64,000 nucleotides of DNA, taken from positions 62,001 to 126,000 of the forward strand of contig VCJN01000938.1 of assembly GCA_006384855.1 (NCBI GenBank), given 5' to 3'. The notes beneath the pieces were generated by a model. It searched no databases and was not told the DNA's origin. It saw only the letters and a list, made by a program, of their open reading frames with translations. The DNA is from Tetraselmis striata (lineage: Eukaryota; Chlorophyta; Chlorodendrophyceae; Chlorodendrales; Chlorodendraceae). The number at the start of each line of letters is the position of its first letter. The stretch's first letter is position 1. Below, piece by piece: positions 53,706 through 64,000 of this stretch. Made by a program: the position numbers and the translations under genes.

Positions 53706-54010
53706 TAGCAGTATTGTAGTGCGAGTATTCGGCTACTTGCGTATCCGTAGCGTAATATCCGCGTAATTGTGTTCAGCCTTGAGCCATATCCCGTACGGCG
53801 ACCGTACTTAGCGTGTAAATGAGGACTTACGTAGTGTCCTCATTTGACACATACGTGCTCGAGGGTCGTACTTCGCCGGTAACCGCCCCTTAACGGGGAA
53901 GGGTCTAGTAATGCGCTTGTAATTTGACGGTACTACGCGTCTGCACAATCCCAAACAATAGTGAGACAAGCGATTGACTACGTCGGGGCTGCCAAACGGC
54001 TTGTAGTGCC
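53690..54010 (-). repeat. Family Y promoter region, copy 2
   Basis: Reverse complement of about 13,420-13,720, including the palindrome near 53,817-53,845, the ACGTGCTCG motif and TTGTGCAGACGCG-like sequence. Confidence 0.8.
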
Positions 54011-54140
54011 GCAAGAGGCCGGTTGGCACACGGTGCAGCAAAATTGTCGGCTTCTCCCAGCTACCGAACCCAAATCCAGGTACTCAACCGGTACCCACCC
54101 GCCGCCGGCATCACCCAGCGTTACCCAACATCAACGGTTT

Positions 54141-54446
54141 CTCGCCTCGTCCAATATGGCCAACCAGCTGCCCGCATCGTACGACAGCGTCCCTAGGAAG
54201 TTCAGCCATTACCTCGATCGGCGAGTAGTCGTGAGGGGGTGCATCCATCTCGAGGCGGGGCGGGGTGCAATCCGCAGGAGCGACACCAACTTGTATACCT
54301 CTGTCGACAAGGAACAGACATGGCCGGGCATCCACACCGTTGGGGCAAAGGCTCTCCGAGGCTGGAAGTTCTTAATCTTGGACGCGCCGGACGATACCAT
54401 GGTTTCTGATGGAGACTTGTTTAATAGCGAAGTCGACGGGACATAG
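54141..54446 (+). CDS. Unrecognised ORF next to family Y copy 2
   Basis: An ATG near 54,156 opens a frame with PASYDSVPRKFSHYLDRRVV, LEAGRGAIRRSDTNLYTS and GWKFLILDAPDD. The composition is globular and acidic at the end. It diverges away from family Y copy 2 and may share its promoter region. No family recognised. Confidence 0.35.
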   Translation, partial: LASSNMANQLPASYDSVPRKFSHYLDRRVVVRGCIHLEAGRGAIRRSDTNLYTSVDKEQTWPGIHTVGAKALRGWKFLILDAPDDTMVSDGDLFNSEVDGT

Positions 54447-55065
54447 CGTGGGATAAGCTGTACCGCACCTTGGAAGTGTGCATCGAGAAGGACCCACTAG
54501 GGAGACCAAAGCTTTGGGAAGCCCTCGTCGATTAGTTCAAGTTGTTCACGGCAATGGCGCTCGCGGCTACGGCCCTACTTTCCCTAAGTTTCCCGCTACT
54601 TGTACATGAACCATCCCCATGACACGGCGACCAATGTGCGCAGACTGAGAGAGACTGCCAAGAGTTGGGAAGCCGACGACCTGGCGGGTGGCATCGTCCC
54701 CGATTACCCGCACCCAACATGACATGAGGGGTAGACAAGGCCACCGGGCCAGCGGCCTCCGTACTGACTCCCATCATGGAATGGGCAGATAGATACCGGT
54801 AGGCAAGATCTTGTTATATATTGGTCGAGTCACGAAATTTTGCAGTGAGGCCATCTGAGGAGATGCTTCACCCCCCTTGGGAGGGTAGAAGAACGCGTGG
54901 ATGAGATGCTTTTGTACGTTTTTGTACGGGTTTGATTAGAACCTGTCCACCGTCTCGTCCACCCGTATCGAAAGGGGCCTACTGGTACTCGTTGCGAGTT
55001 CAGAATACTAGTACATTGTTGGCGCACGACGAGCGCGCGGATGATGATGCTGACATGATGAGTAT
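54447..55065. other. Stretch without assignable gene
   Basis: Short ORFs on both strands; no repeats to the rest of the window noticed. Confidence 0.35.
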
Positions 55066-55069
55066 CATC

Positions 55070-55665
55070 ATGGGTAATTTTCCTTCGAGCTAACCAGCCC
55101 TAGTAGTGGCACAATGAATGCGATGGCGCATGGTGGACATATACGCATTTACATCTAGCATTGGGGAAATGTTACATCTTGCAAGATGTAAATGCGTTAC
55201 ATAGCATGTACGCGGTGTGCATCTAGGGTTATCTAGGGTATTTCCATGCCATACTTTGACAACATGCGAGTTGATGTTATGGCTATCTTGCGTCGCGATC
55301 CCATGGCTGCGCTTGGCGTATGCGCATCAAAAATCAGCGATCCCATGGCTGCGCTACCGGTAGTGCGCGCCGGGAAAACGAAAACTGCCGGTTCGCAGTA
55401 AAATGCGCAAAACTCGCAATATAAGCCCGTACATAAGATTACGGTGGGGCTGTAAACTGTGTGCGGTACTCAGACGCACCCGCGCCCGCAAAGTCTGCGC
55501 AGCACCGTGGTGCGCGCACGGCGGGCCCGCCCCGCTCAAGGAAATCTGCCCAGTGCCACAATCGAACCTGCGGACGGGCGTGCGCGCTTACGGAGAGCGC
55601 CGCTTAAACGCCAAGGCCGCAGCCCAACGACAATGACATTGACGCTTTATTGGGTCATATAGTCG
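55070..55665 (-). repeat. Repeat Z, uninterrupted copy
   Basis: Reverse complement of 31,340-31,828 plus 38,313-38,420 in continuous order. It preserves the palindromic empty site ACATCTTGCAAGATGT at 55,174-55,189. Confidence 0.85.
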
Positions 55666-55777
55666 CTAGCGACAATATAGGTCGCTACCCGGTGCCGAAT
55701 TGCTCGATGTAGTAATATGTGTACTCGACGTAGTACACACTCGGTGAGTGGGGCACCGATTTGATGAAAACTACAGT

Positions 55778-55878
55778 CCCCTCGTAAGTCTTGCCATGTG
55801 CGTATCTGTCCATATCGCCACGTCAGCACCGGCGGCGCCGACCGCCGAGTGGTACAGTGGCGCATTTTCATGATATGA
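55778..55878 (+). repeat. Fragment of repeat X
   Basis: Matches 59,553-59,650 in the same orientation and 12,413-12,503 in reverse, from CCCTCGTAAGTCTTGCC to GGCGCATTTT. Confidence 0.85.
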
Positions 55879-56057
55879 AGTAACTTGACAGTTGAATCAG
55901 CGATGCGTCGATTTTTTCAGAAAATTTTAAAAGAACGGGTTCTATATCACTGGCCTACAGTTCCAGCAGCATGAATTGCATTGCCAGCGCTTTGAAGTAC
56001 CAGCAACGAGCGTTTGCATTGCCAGCGCTTTGAAGTACCAGAGTTTTTTTTCCATTA

Positions 56058-57612
56058 AACTACTTCCATGAGCAGGCAGGTAGGCACTGGGCAGAGGGAG
56101 GCACAGCCAGTTTTACCAAAGGACCAGTGTCGGTGAATTACATCGGCGCTGAGGCCTGGCAAGACAACTAGGATGGGAGTGGAGGGTGGGTGTTGCGCAA
56201 GCAACAGCAAAAGGGATGGACTGTGCCGAGTCCGTGTCTCGCCTAAATAGCCAGTGCCGTCGAAGGGTCTAGAGCTGCTGCCACCAACCCTCCGGTGCCG
56301 GGGATGCCGGCGGCCGATGTATGAATCGGCGCAGGAAGATTCCGGAAATTTCCGGAGCATCGTGGCGCCGATTACACACGGCCGACTAGGGCTGGCACCG
56401 CTATAGGATTGGGGCATCACTCGGTTGTCGTTTTCTAACCTCAGTTAATACTTACCAACGATTAACCTACTTCCATGAGCAGGAAGGTAGGCAATGGGCA
56501 GAGGGAGGCACATCTAGTTTTGCCACGGAAGCCGAAGGCCACAGCGGCCTGGCGGCGCGCGCTTCCCACGTGCCCGCTAGGCCAGTGGTTGAGAACAAAA
56601 CAACACACCGACGGATGCGCGGGCCGGCCACACAAGCGGCGGCTGTCTCCACGCTCCCCGTCCTTCGCTTGTGCGCAAGTTGCGGACGCTCCACTTGCCA
56701 AACAACGAGCACGGCTCGCGCAACGCATCGGAAGCGCCGCGGAGCCAATCGTGCATGCGAACGCGGGACGCCAGGCTAACGCAGGGACGGCAGTGTCGCG
56801 ACGACACGCGCAAGAAGATGCGATTCGGCCCCCTCTCCAACGTCTCCACCACGAGGCGCTCGAGTAGCGCTCCAGTGACACGTCGCGCGCGATAATGTGG
56901 CCAGTAATTTCAGAAGAAAGCTCCGGCGGCGCCACATGCACGTCGGAAGCCGTAGTAAAAATCCGGCAGATCAGCGCACGACGCGCCGGGATGCCCGCAA
57001 GGTAACAGCTCGGGTGTCGTCTCGCGCAAGGGTGACGGACTCCCGCCACGCCGAAGGCAAGCATAGGTCGGATGGATCCGGGCTGCAAGCACAATGGACG
57101 GCTGATACCACATGGGTGTCGAACGTCACGCTGGCGGGCGAGCAACGCGGGGCCAGCGCGCGATGGGAAAAGCGCCGGCGTGCCACGCCATACGGGCCGG
57201 CGCGGCTGGCACGCCCGCTCTGCGCGATTGGGCGGCCCATGAACAACCTAGCAGCGGAACGCCATCGCTGCGGAGGTTTAACGTGCACCGATGATGCCGA
57301 GCACACGGTCCCTCACGGCGCAGAGCACCGTGCGATTGTTTGTTGCGCAAGCAACAGCAAAAGGGATGGACTGTGCCGAGTCCGTGTTCCGCCTAAATAG
57401 CTAGTGCTGTCGAAGGGTCTAGAGCTGCTGCCACCAACCCTCCGGTGCCGGGGATGCCGGCGGCCGATGTACGAATCGGCGCAGGAAGATTCCGGAAATT
57501 TCCGGAGCATCGTGGCGCCGATTGCGCACGGCCGACTAGGGCTGGCACCGCTATAGGATTGGGGCATCACTCGGTTGTCGTTTTCTAACCTCAGTTACTA
57601 CTTAACGATTAA
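56058..57612 (+). repeat. Direct-repeat element with hairpin-starting 275-bp ends
   Basis: 56,191-56,465 and 57,341-57,612 are near-identical and start with the stem-loop TGTTGCGCAAGCAACA. A second, shorter direct repeat (CTACTTCCATGAGCAGG...) starts at 56,058 and 56,466, so the region can also be read as a tandem duplication whose left unit lacks the interior. The interior (56,520-57,340) is GC-rich with overlapping ORFs on both strands and no recognised domain. Non-autonomous LTR-like element or segmental duplication. Confidence 0.75.
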
Positions 57613-58290
57613 TACCAGCAGCGAGTAGCGAGTACCAGTACAAGTACCAGCAGTTCTAGGGAACTACCTTTTTTGTAATTCACACCACTACCAACAGTAC
57701 CAGCAGTACCAGCCGTACCAGCACTACCAGCAGCGAGTAGTACCAGTAAGGATCCGCACTTCACGGTGATGACTCCGCGTGCGCGCCGCCCGCCATGGTC
57801 CAAGCCGCACCCCTCCGCCCCCCATTCCCCAACCACACCCGCTCCCCTCCCCATCCCCGCAGCCACACCACCGCCGGCGCGCATCCCCGAGTCACCCGCG
57901 GCACCGTCCGAGGCAGCTTCACAGCACCTATCTTCGCCCGTCGGTCCGCACTTCACGGTGATGACTCCGCATGCGCGCCTGCGCGCAGCGGTGTGGGTCG
58001 CCCCGCCAACTCCACAAGACTCAAGACATGAAGACGGAGGCGGTGCTCATTCTCGCGTGGGCTTCAGGCAGCTGTATTGAAGTTGCCCGTGACGTTGTAC
58101 TACGCGGTAGGCTCTTGTTGCTTACGCTTTTGTAATTCAAACCAGTAAGGATTACCAGCAGCGAGCGTTCGCATTGCCAGCGCTTTGAAGTAGTCGCTAC
58201 CGGAGTTTTTTTTTCCATTACCCGCATCGAGTAGCGAGTACCAGTACCATTACCTCCCAGCCGTGAGATCGTAGTCGGACGGCTGTGTAC
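57613..58290. repeat. Field of short dispersed repeats
   Basis: TACCAGCAG/GAGTAGCGAGTACCAGTAC motifs recur many times. CCGCACTTCACGGTGATGAC occurs at about 57,755 and 57,947. CATTGCCAGCGCTTTGAAGTA recurs from 55,980, 56,017 and 58,172. No gene called. Confidence 0.7.
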
Positions 58291-58352
58291 TTAAGGACCG
58301 TGGGCGGGCGGGTGGGTTTGCGGGTGGGCGGGTGGGCGGGTGGGTGGGTGGA
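58291..58352. repeat. GGGC/GGGT repeats, G-quadruplex prone
   Basis: More than ten GGG runs separated by single C, T or TTTGC. On the plus strand it can form intramolecular quadruplexes. Confidence 0.85.
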
Positions 58353-58494
58353 TTATAGTACTTAGTAGTATATGCCAGTAGATAAGCGCTTTAGTCATGC
58401 GCCTATCTATAGGCCCGATCCGCTGCACTATACGGGTACCCGTACGGCAATAAAGCTCATCACTGCCGAAAAATCGACGCTTCGCTGGATAAAT

Positions 58495-59656
58495 AACTTA
58501 GAATATTCATCAACGGCTTGAGATGTGATGGGTGGCGGAGGGGGGGGGGGGGGGGGCTGCCTGTTACGCTCGTGATTCCGCGCTGCGCTGGTTCGAACCC
58601 CGGGGCCCTCGGTGGAAATATAACCGAGAGGGGTTTGGGGGGGGGCCATGCAAATATTTTTAGGTTCTCCTACACACCCTAGTGCAGTGGCTTACATTGT
58701 GACCCGCATCCCGATAAAAAGGCGGTGTACCTGCCCCCGCGCGGGCGGATTTTCCCCGCTTAGGGGCCCGCTAGGCGCAGCCCAATAGCAGAATCTGGGA
58801 GCGTATTGATGGCCAGCCCTACCACATACCCTGGACGATACCCTAGCAAGTGACCATATGGACCCACCCGCTGACTCGAGGGCTGCACCCCTGCGCAGTA
58901 CGGGCTGAAGCCCGGCTCTACCAAGGGCGCATTGAGTGCGGACATGAGCTGTAGGTGGGCTGGTTTGGAGCAAGCCTTAATCGCAGTATGTAGTATTGGC
59001 CGTTTTGCGGGAACTGCTCACTTGCTTGCATGCCGACGGTGGGGAGAGCGCGCCTTTGTGAATGTGCTCTACGATGGTAGAGCTAACTCTTGGCGTGCAT
59101 CCGTACAAATAGAACGCATATACGTGCGATATAAAAATTCGTGCCCTCGTGACACTGGGTTATCAAATTCATTGCCAAGCCTGAACAATGACACGCACAC
59201 GTATGGCTTTTATAACGAGAGCACAACAAACACCACTTAAGGCTCCCCCCACGCATGATGTCGTGCTCACGTATGGCACATGGAAGGGCGCGGCTGGAAA
59301 CGAAGGTGAGGGCTCATAATGGGCCAATCTACAATTGATGCTTGACAAGTGGGGCAAGATTTATTTTTGTGGGCAGGTGTTAGCCATCTTTGAAGCACGA
59401 TTTGGGCATCTTGCCGGGTGCGGATGGGTAAGCTATCACCATGGACGTCTTTCATTTCATACTCCGCGTGACGCCACATGCTTCGATGTGCCATGTTCGG
59501 CCATTTTCGGGAGGCCCCATATTGACCCCCGTGAAGGCAGAAACCTCTTTAGCCCCCTCGTAAGTCTTGCCATGTGTGTATCTGTCCATATCGCCACGTC
59601 CGCACCGGCGGCGCCGACCGCCGAGTGGTACAGCGGCGCATTTTTATGATATACAT
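58495..59656 (+). repeat. Repeat X, copy 2
   Basis: 1,162-bp unit directly followed by copy 3. It begins AACTTAGAATATTCATCAACG. Near the start are an A-box-like TGGCGGAGGGG, a G17 tract (58,540-58,556) and a B-box GGTTCGAACCC, consistent with a tRNA-derived or pol III-transcribed start. The short ORF at 58,932-59,240 is shared with copy 3 but is not open in copy 1. Confidence 0.85.
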
Positions 59657-60531
59657 AACTTAGAATATTCATCAACGGCTTGAGATGTGATAGGTGGCGG
59701 AGGGGGGGGGGGGGGGGCTGCCTGTTACTCGTGATCCCGCGCTGCGCTGGTTCGAACCCCGGGGCCCTCGGTGGAAATATAACCGAGGGGGGTTGGGGGG
59801 GGGGGCCATGCAAATATTTTTAGGTTCTCCTACACACCCTAGTGCAGTGGCTTACATTGTGACCCGCATCCCAATAAAAAGGCGGTGTACTCGCCCCGCG
59901 CGCGCGGATTTTCCCCGCTTAGGGGCACGCTAGGCGCAGCCCAATAGCAGAATCTAGGAGCGTATTGATGGCCAGCCCTACCACATACCCTGGACGATAC
60001 CCTAGCAGGTGACCATATGGACCCACCCGCTGACTCGAGGGCTGCACCCCTGCGCAGTACGGGCTGAAGCCTGGCTCTACCAAGGGCGCATTGAGTGCGG
60101 ACATGAGCTGTAGGTGGGCTAGTTTGGAGCAAGCCTTAATCGCAGTATGTAGTATTGGCCGTTTTGCGGGAACTGCTCACTTGCTTGCATGCCGACGGTG
60201 GGGAGAGCGCGCCTTTGTGAATGTGCTCTACGATGGTAGAGCTAACTCTTGGCGTGCATCCGTACAAATAGAACGCATATACGTGCGATATAAAAATTCG
60301 TGCCCTCGTGACACTGGGTTATCAAATTCATTGCCAAGCCTGAACAATGACACGCACACGTATGGCTTTTATAACGAGAGCACAACAAACACCACTTAAG
60401 GCTCCCCCCACGCATGATGTCGTGCTCACGTATGGCACATGGAAGGGCGCGGCCGGAAACGAAGGTGAGGGCTCATAATGGGCCAATCTACAATTGATGC
60501 TTGACAAGTGGGGCAAGACTTTTGTGGGCAG
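59657..60531 (+). repeat. Repeat X, copy 3 (truncated)
   Basis: Nearly identical to copy 2 offset by 1,159-1,162 bp. It ends at GGGCAAGACTTTTGTGGGCAG, after which similarity stops. G16 tract at 59,702-59,717. Confidence 0.9.
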
Positions 60532-61064
60532 ATGTATGCTGGGCTGAAAAACCCCCGTTCATTACTTTTGACGCCTGTAGTACATCGTAATACAACCCCA
60601 CGCTCCGCCGGCCTCAGTATATGACGCAGCGCGCGCGTCACTGTTGCCGATAGGTGCCCGCGGTCGCTTATTTAACGTCGTCGCGGTCAACGTACCGGTA
60701 CCAGTACTCGCAGTCGCAGTCTGACAAGAGTTCGGTGCAAGTGCGGGCTGGGCCAACACAGTCGCCCGAAGTCGCCCCCTCTTGAAACTTATAACGACTG
60801 GTACGACTTCCGCAGTCCAGAGCCTACTGCCCACGGCTCAAGCACGCTCGGATGTCCTGCCTGTAGCCGCGGAGGCCGGGTGGGGTAGCGAGGGCAAGGA
60901 CGCTTTTGGCCCTGTTTGTATGCTGCCGTATGTGTGCTGGATCGCCGACACCGCACAACGACCGTCCTGTTGCTAAGTCTGGGAGCGTTGTTCAGGCGAG
61001 CGGAAACGCTGTCGTTGCACACTCTGGGACAGCTGCAACGTTAGTGGTTTATTGTCCCGAATTG
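60532..61064. other. Upstream region and probable 5' UTR of esterase-like gene
   Basis: No coding exon fits in phase with the gene downstream: the only frame that joins properly across the 61,065-61,121 intron has no ATG after its stop at 60,974. So I read the end of this stretch as 5' UTR. Confidence 0.45.
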
Positions 61065-61121
61065 GTGAGCCGAGCTTTCCCCCCCCCCCCCCCCCCCCCC
61101 CCCCCACCTTCCTGTTTGCAG
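61065..61121 (+). other. Short intron with C27 tract
   Basis: GTGAGC donor at 61,065, C27 at 61,079-61,105, then CCTTCCTGTTTGCAG acceptor. Its 57 bp are almost all polypyrimidine. Confidence 0.65.
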
Positions 61122-61264
61122 CAGCGGTCCTGGCGCCTGGCCCCGCCGATTGGATTCGCAGGACTGACCCAATGTTCGCCGTGCGACCCTTCAGAAATTG
61201 CGGTGGGGCTCGCCGCTTCCCGCAGGCCACTACGGAAACCCCGTTGCCAAGCTGCTCAACTGCA

Positions 61265-62449
61265 ATGCCCATCATGGTGGGATCTGCGATTACCAGTACG
61301 GGTCGGCTCATGATTTTTATTCTGCTCTCTGCCGCTTTGAGTGTGTCGGAGGCCTCAACGGGGCTGGCGTTGGACGTGCTCGCCGACCACTCGCCACGCT
61401 GGCAGCTTAGTTGGCAGCCAGGTGTGACAACGCCGCCGCGGCGCCTCGTGCCGGTGCGCTGGAACTACATGTCGAGCCGTGGGGGTGTGTGGAGTCCGGA
61501 GTCTGTTGGCGCTGGGGGCTTTCAGACGGACACGTGCAAGCCGTGGCTGCAGTGCGTGCATGAGAACAAATTGGAGCACACCCTGCACCTCACACCTTGG
61601 CCGCCTGGCACGAAGGTTCTCTTCCTTGGCAACTCGTATGTTAAAGAGCTGAGCTCGACAGCGGTGCTGGATGTTCCAGATGGTGCCATCAGATCCATGC
61701 ACTACCCTGTGAGCAAGTGCCGCTGCCCTTCTCCGGGACCCAATAGCCACTGCCCGCTAGGAGATTTCCTCTCCCTGCCGCCGGAGCATGAGAAGGCTGG
61801 ACTGCGGGTGAACGGCGTCCAATACTGCGACAGCTGGGCCTACGATCGGGCAGTCACGGCACGGTATAATGACACCGCGAGACAGCGGCTCTGTGCAGAC
61901 GGCCCAGGGGTGGTACGTCTCTACGATGGCACCATGTTGGCAAATATTGTCAATCACCATTACGTACTTGAGGATGGGGTGCTTCCTCTGGAGGACGGAG
62001 TGCGGCGTGCGATAGGAGTGCCCCTGGGCGCCTTTGACGTTGTGGTGGCCAATCAAGGAAACTCCGTGGAATCGTACCTGAGGGCTCCGTGCCCGGGAGG
62101 GTCGTTGCAACACCGCCCCAGGAATAGCAGGGGTCTGCCAGCAGGCAGTATCTTGAGCGCACTAGAGCGCTCTGGCTTCCGCGGGCACCTCTTTATGGTG
62201 TCAGACACCATGTGGCAGCCCGTACCCTCGGAAGTTCGCCAAGCCCTGCAGGAAGCAGAGGCCGCTGGGCTGCCCTTTTCTGCCAACACCTCCTCGGTGC
62301 TGCATGGAGAGCAGTATGAGGTCGTGAGTGTTTGCGGCATGGCAAATGCAAGAGATAACCATGCATGCATCCCTGGGCCAACGCTATGGATGATGGAGGC
62401 ACTAAGAGCGGAGTATATGGCACTGGCCGTCGCCAGGGAGGAGCTGTAA
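61265..62449 (+). CDS. PC-esterase/TBL-like (SGNH-fold) lumenal protein
   Basis: The frame is open from the acceptor at 61,122. Candidate starts are 61,172, 61,265, 61,274 and 61,310; the last begins MIFILLSAALSVSEAS, a clear signal sequence, so secretion-pathway targeting is likely whichever start is used. From 61,265 the protein has 394 residues. Seen: LFLGNSYVKELSS, like the GDS block with Ser kept and Asp replaced by Asn; VVVANQGNSVESYL in the middle; a C-terminal DNHACIPGPTLWMMEAL, like the D-x-x-H ... C-x-PG-x-x-x-x-W block of TBL/PC-esterases. Family knowledge: such enzymes add or remove O-acetyl groups on wall polysaccharides in the Golgi. Nine or so cysteines fit a lumenal protein. 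Intact and probably functional; the family call is moderate. Confidence 0.55.
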   Translation: MPIMVGSAITSTGRLMIFILLSAALSVSEASTGLALDVLADHSPRWQLSWQPGVTTPPRRLVPVRWNYMSSRGGVWSPESVGAGGFQTDTCKPWLQCVHENKLEHTLHLTPWPPGTKVLFLGNSYVKELSSTAVLDVPDGAIRSMHYPVSKCRCPSPGPNSHCPLGDFLSLPPEHEKAGLRVNGVQYCDSWAYDRAVTARYNDTARQRLCADGPGVVRLYDGTMLANIVNHHYVLEDGVLPLEDGVRRAIGVPLGAFDVVVANQGNSVESYLRAPCPGGSLQHRPRNSRGLPAGSILSALERSGFRGHLFMVSDTMWQPVPSEVRQALQEAEAAGLPFSANTSSVLHGEQYEVVSVCGMANARDNHACIPGPTLWMMEALRAEYMALAVAREEL

Positions 62450-62860
62450 GTGTAGCACCACATGCGCCAATTCTTGCAGCTCGGCATGCTACGCCAACAT
62501 GGATGTGAAGCGTGATTTCATACGTCAGCCCTCTCCAGCAGCATTCGCGGAGTTTGTCTTGCTCCGCCTTGCGTACAGGCGTACTGCGTGTTGGACGGTT
62601 GTGCTGGAACCGTGGCACGCTCAACGCATCCATGACTGAGCCAGCCATATTAGACAGTGAGTGCCAATGAGCCCGCATGCACCAGGAATTGGACTGGCAG
62701 CACTGCCCAGGGGGGAGCGCCTCGCGGTGGATGTTGGAGTGCAGCACTCATGCCTCGAGGGATGCCATCACCAGTGCCTTGGCTGCCGCCTGGCGCACGG
62801 GCTGGAGCTGTCTAGATATAGTCATCTAGGTAACTGGAGCTGTGCTGCAAGGGGGGATGG

Positions 62861-62865
62861 TGTAA
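62861..62865 (+). terminator. TGTAA polyadenylation signal
   Basis: TGTAA 412 bp after the stop of the esterase-like gene. Another TGTAA overlaps the stop itself but is too close to act. Confidence 0.4.
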
Positions 62866-63595
62866 GGATCAATAACGCATATACGGCTGGCTTCTTAAAG
62901 ATTGAAAAAAATCAAAAACAAGGAGCATGGAATGTTAGGTCCTTTAGATACTCCCCATCAAACATAGACGCATATATCAAGTAGCCAAGAAAGGCAGCTG
63001 TCCGGGCCACGTAGTGCTAGGGGGGCAGAGCAGTGAGGGCAAATGGCCTGGATAATCCTTTGGGCCTGGGCTCCGTGTTAAAGTGTTATTCATGCCAGCA
63101 TCAATATCCGGGGACAGGCCTGGCCTTGCCACCCCTCCGTACTGCCTGAGCAGCCAAACGTGCACTGAAACACTCTTTGTCATGTCCATTCAAGATTGCT
63201 CCTCCGCCTCGAGAAGAAGCCGCTGTGAGCATGCGTGTCTCACATGTGACAGCAGGTCTGGCTGCTGCAGCGCAAGGTTCCATAGCTGGCAGTCCTAGAT
63301 GTTGCACGGCTTGGTAATGGGAATGGAGCAAGAATTCAGTGATGAAATTGATATGGCAGCGCATGCGTCCGCAGCACGGCAAGTGGCAGACCCAGCTGAG
63401 CCCTTTCTTCCAGCATGCTTTGTGGCGGCCCATACACCTCCTTGGAATGTGCCGCTGTAGGGGGCCTCCGTCCATACTGAAGGCACTGAGTGGCTGACCG
63501 TGATTGGGGGATTTCCGCTCACTAAGTGTGGTATGTGTGGGGCTAGCCTACGACATCGCTGGCCATGCTCAAAGGGGTAGCATCGCGTGCAGGCA

Positions 63596-63986
63596 CCTTT
63601 CTTCAGGTATGTTGCCTTGACGAGCGTCAGAATCTGGCCAACCACCAAAAATGAGACGACTGGAATTGCCAGCCACACCAACGGCCACTCGCGAAGTCTT
63701 GGCACTGGGGCAGGTGAGTCCTTTCCTTTGGGCTGTGCCCAACTCCCCTTTTGACCATTCATCAAGTCTATCCAGGGCAAGGCATTGCGAGATGGTCCAG
63801 CCGGCGGCTCCAGTGGACGTACATCGCAAGATAAACTGCCAAAAGCTGGTAGAATTGAACGCCCGTGGGCCGGCCAGCGAAGATGTGGAAGCTCACACCT
63901 GCAAGCACGCTCAGCGTGCGGATCCATATGCTGCACACCATCAGGTACTGATGGCAGCACTCCCACAGCATCGCAATGCCATCCAC
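63596..63986 (-). CDS. Exons of a membrane protein gene (partial, runs off right end)
   Basis: The minus-strand piece 63,704-63,596 is bounded by a CCCCAG acceptor and a GTGCCT donor. It encodes LREWPLVWLAIPVVSFLVVG and QILTLVKATYLKK, one good membrane span followed by basic residues. Upstream, 63,986-63,820 encodes two more hydrophobic stretches (YLMVCSIWIRTLSVLAGVSF and VQFYQLLAVYLAMYV). I could not make the two exons join in phase, so the exact splice sites are uncertain. Likely a multi-span membrane protein; family not recognised. The 62,870-63,595 stretch before it shows no clear exon. Confidence 0.4.
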
Positions 63987-64000
63987 CTCAACAAGGCAAC

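Noticed and set aside
24..61105. Treating the poly-G/C tracts as assembly padding or sequencing artefacts
   Set aside because: They differ in length, some are interrupted by single other bases, they respect intron positions and sense strand, and paralogous sites show short and long versions. An artefactual length change at individual tracts remains possible.

Overview
The window looks like nuclear DNA from a green alga (chlorophyte) with a large, repeat-rich genome. The evidence is a multi-exon Mei2-like gene with all three RRMs, GT-AG introns that join in phase, TGTAA polyadenylation signals (a chlorophyte habit), GC-rich coding sequence and several classes of eukaryotic retroelement. I cannot name the species.

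Ordinary genes sit mostly at the edges and in one internal island. At the left (451-2,997, minus) is a spliced gene with two calponin-homology-like regions. At 8,090-9,169 (plus) is an intronless 2-O-sulfotransferase-like gene. At 20,338-25,488 (minus) is a ten-exon Mei2-like RNA-binding protein gene with one apparent 1-nt frameshift. At the right (61,065-62,449, plus) is a PC-esterase/TBL-like gene with a poly-C intron, followed by fragments of a membrane-protein gene on the minus strand. The sulfotransferase and the esterase-like protein both carry an N-terminal signal/anchor, which suggests lumenal polysaccharide decoration.

The rest is mobile DNA in layers: a DIRS-order (PAT/Ngaro-like) element with split direct repeats (3,388-6,993); a decayed non-LTR element with an RLE-like C-terminus bounded by 19-bp direct repeats (26,453-31,320); a 6.5-kb terminal-inverted-repeat element (31,829-38,312) sitting in a repeat whose uninterrupted copy lies inverted at 55.1-55.7 kb; a Tc1/mariner transposase tail and a gypsy protease remnant (38.75-39.5 kb); and a complete but mutated chromodomain Ty3/gypsy element with LTRs (40,258-46,944) that carries a DNA-adenine-methylase-like domain. 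LTR-like short elements lie at 47.45-49.79 and 56.06-57.61 kb.

Two diverged blocks run in mirror order (11.5-15.2 kb against 60.5-52.2 kb). They carry an unrecognised gene family, a conserved promoter palindrome, and copies of a tRNA-like repeat. They are the best candidate here for an undescribed large element.

A genome-wide habit is striking: about 26 pure G or C tracts of 14-31 bp lie in 64 kb. Eight of them fall in introns, always as poly-C on the sense strand, and paralogous copies show that the tracts expand.
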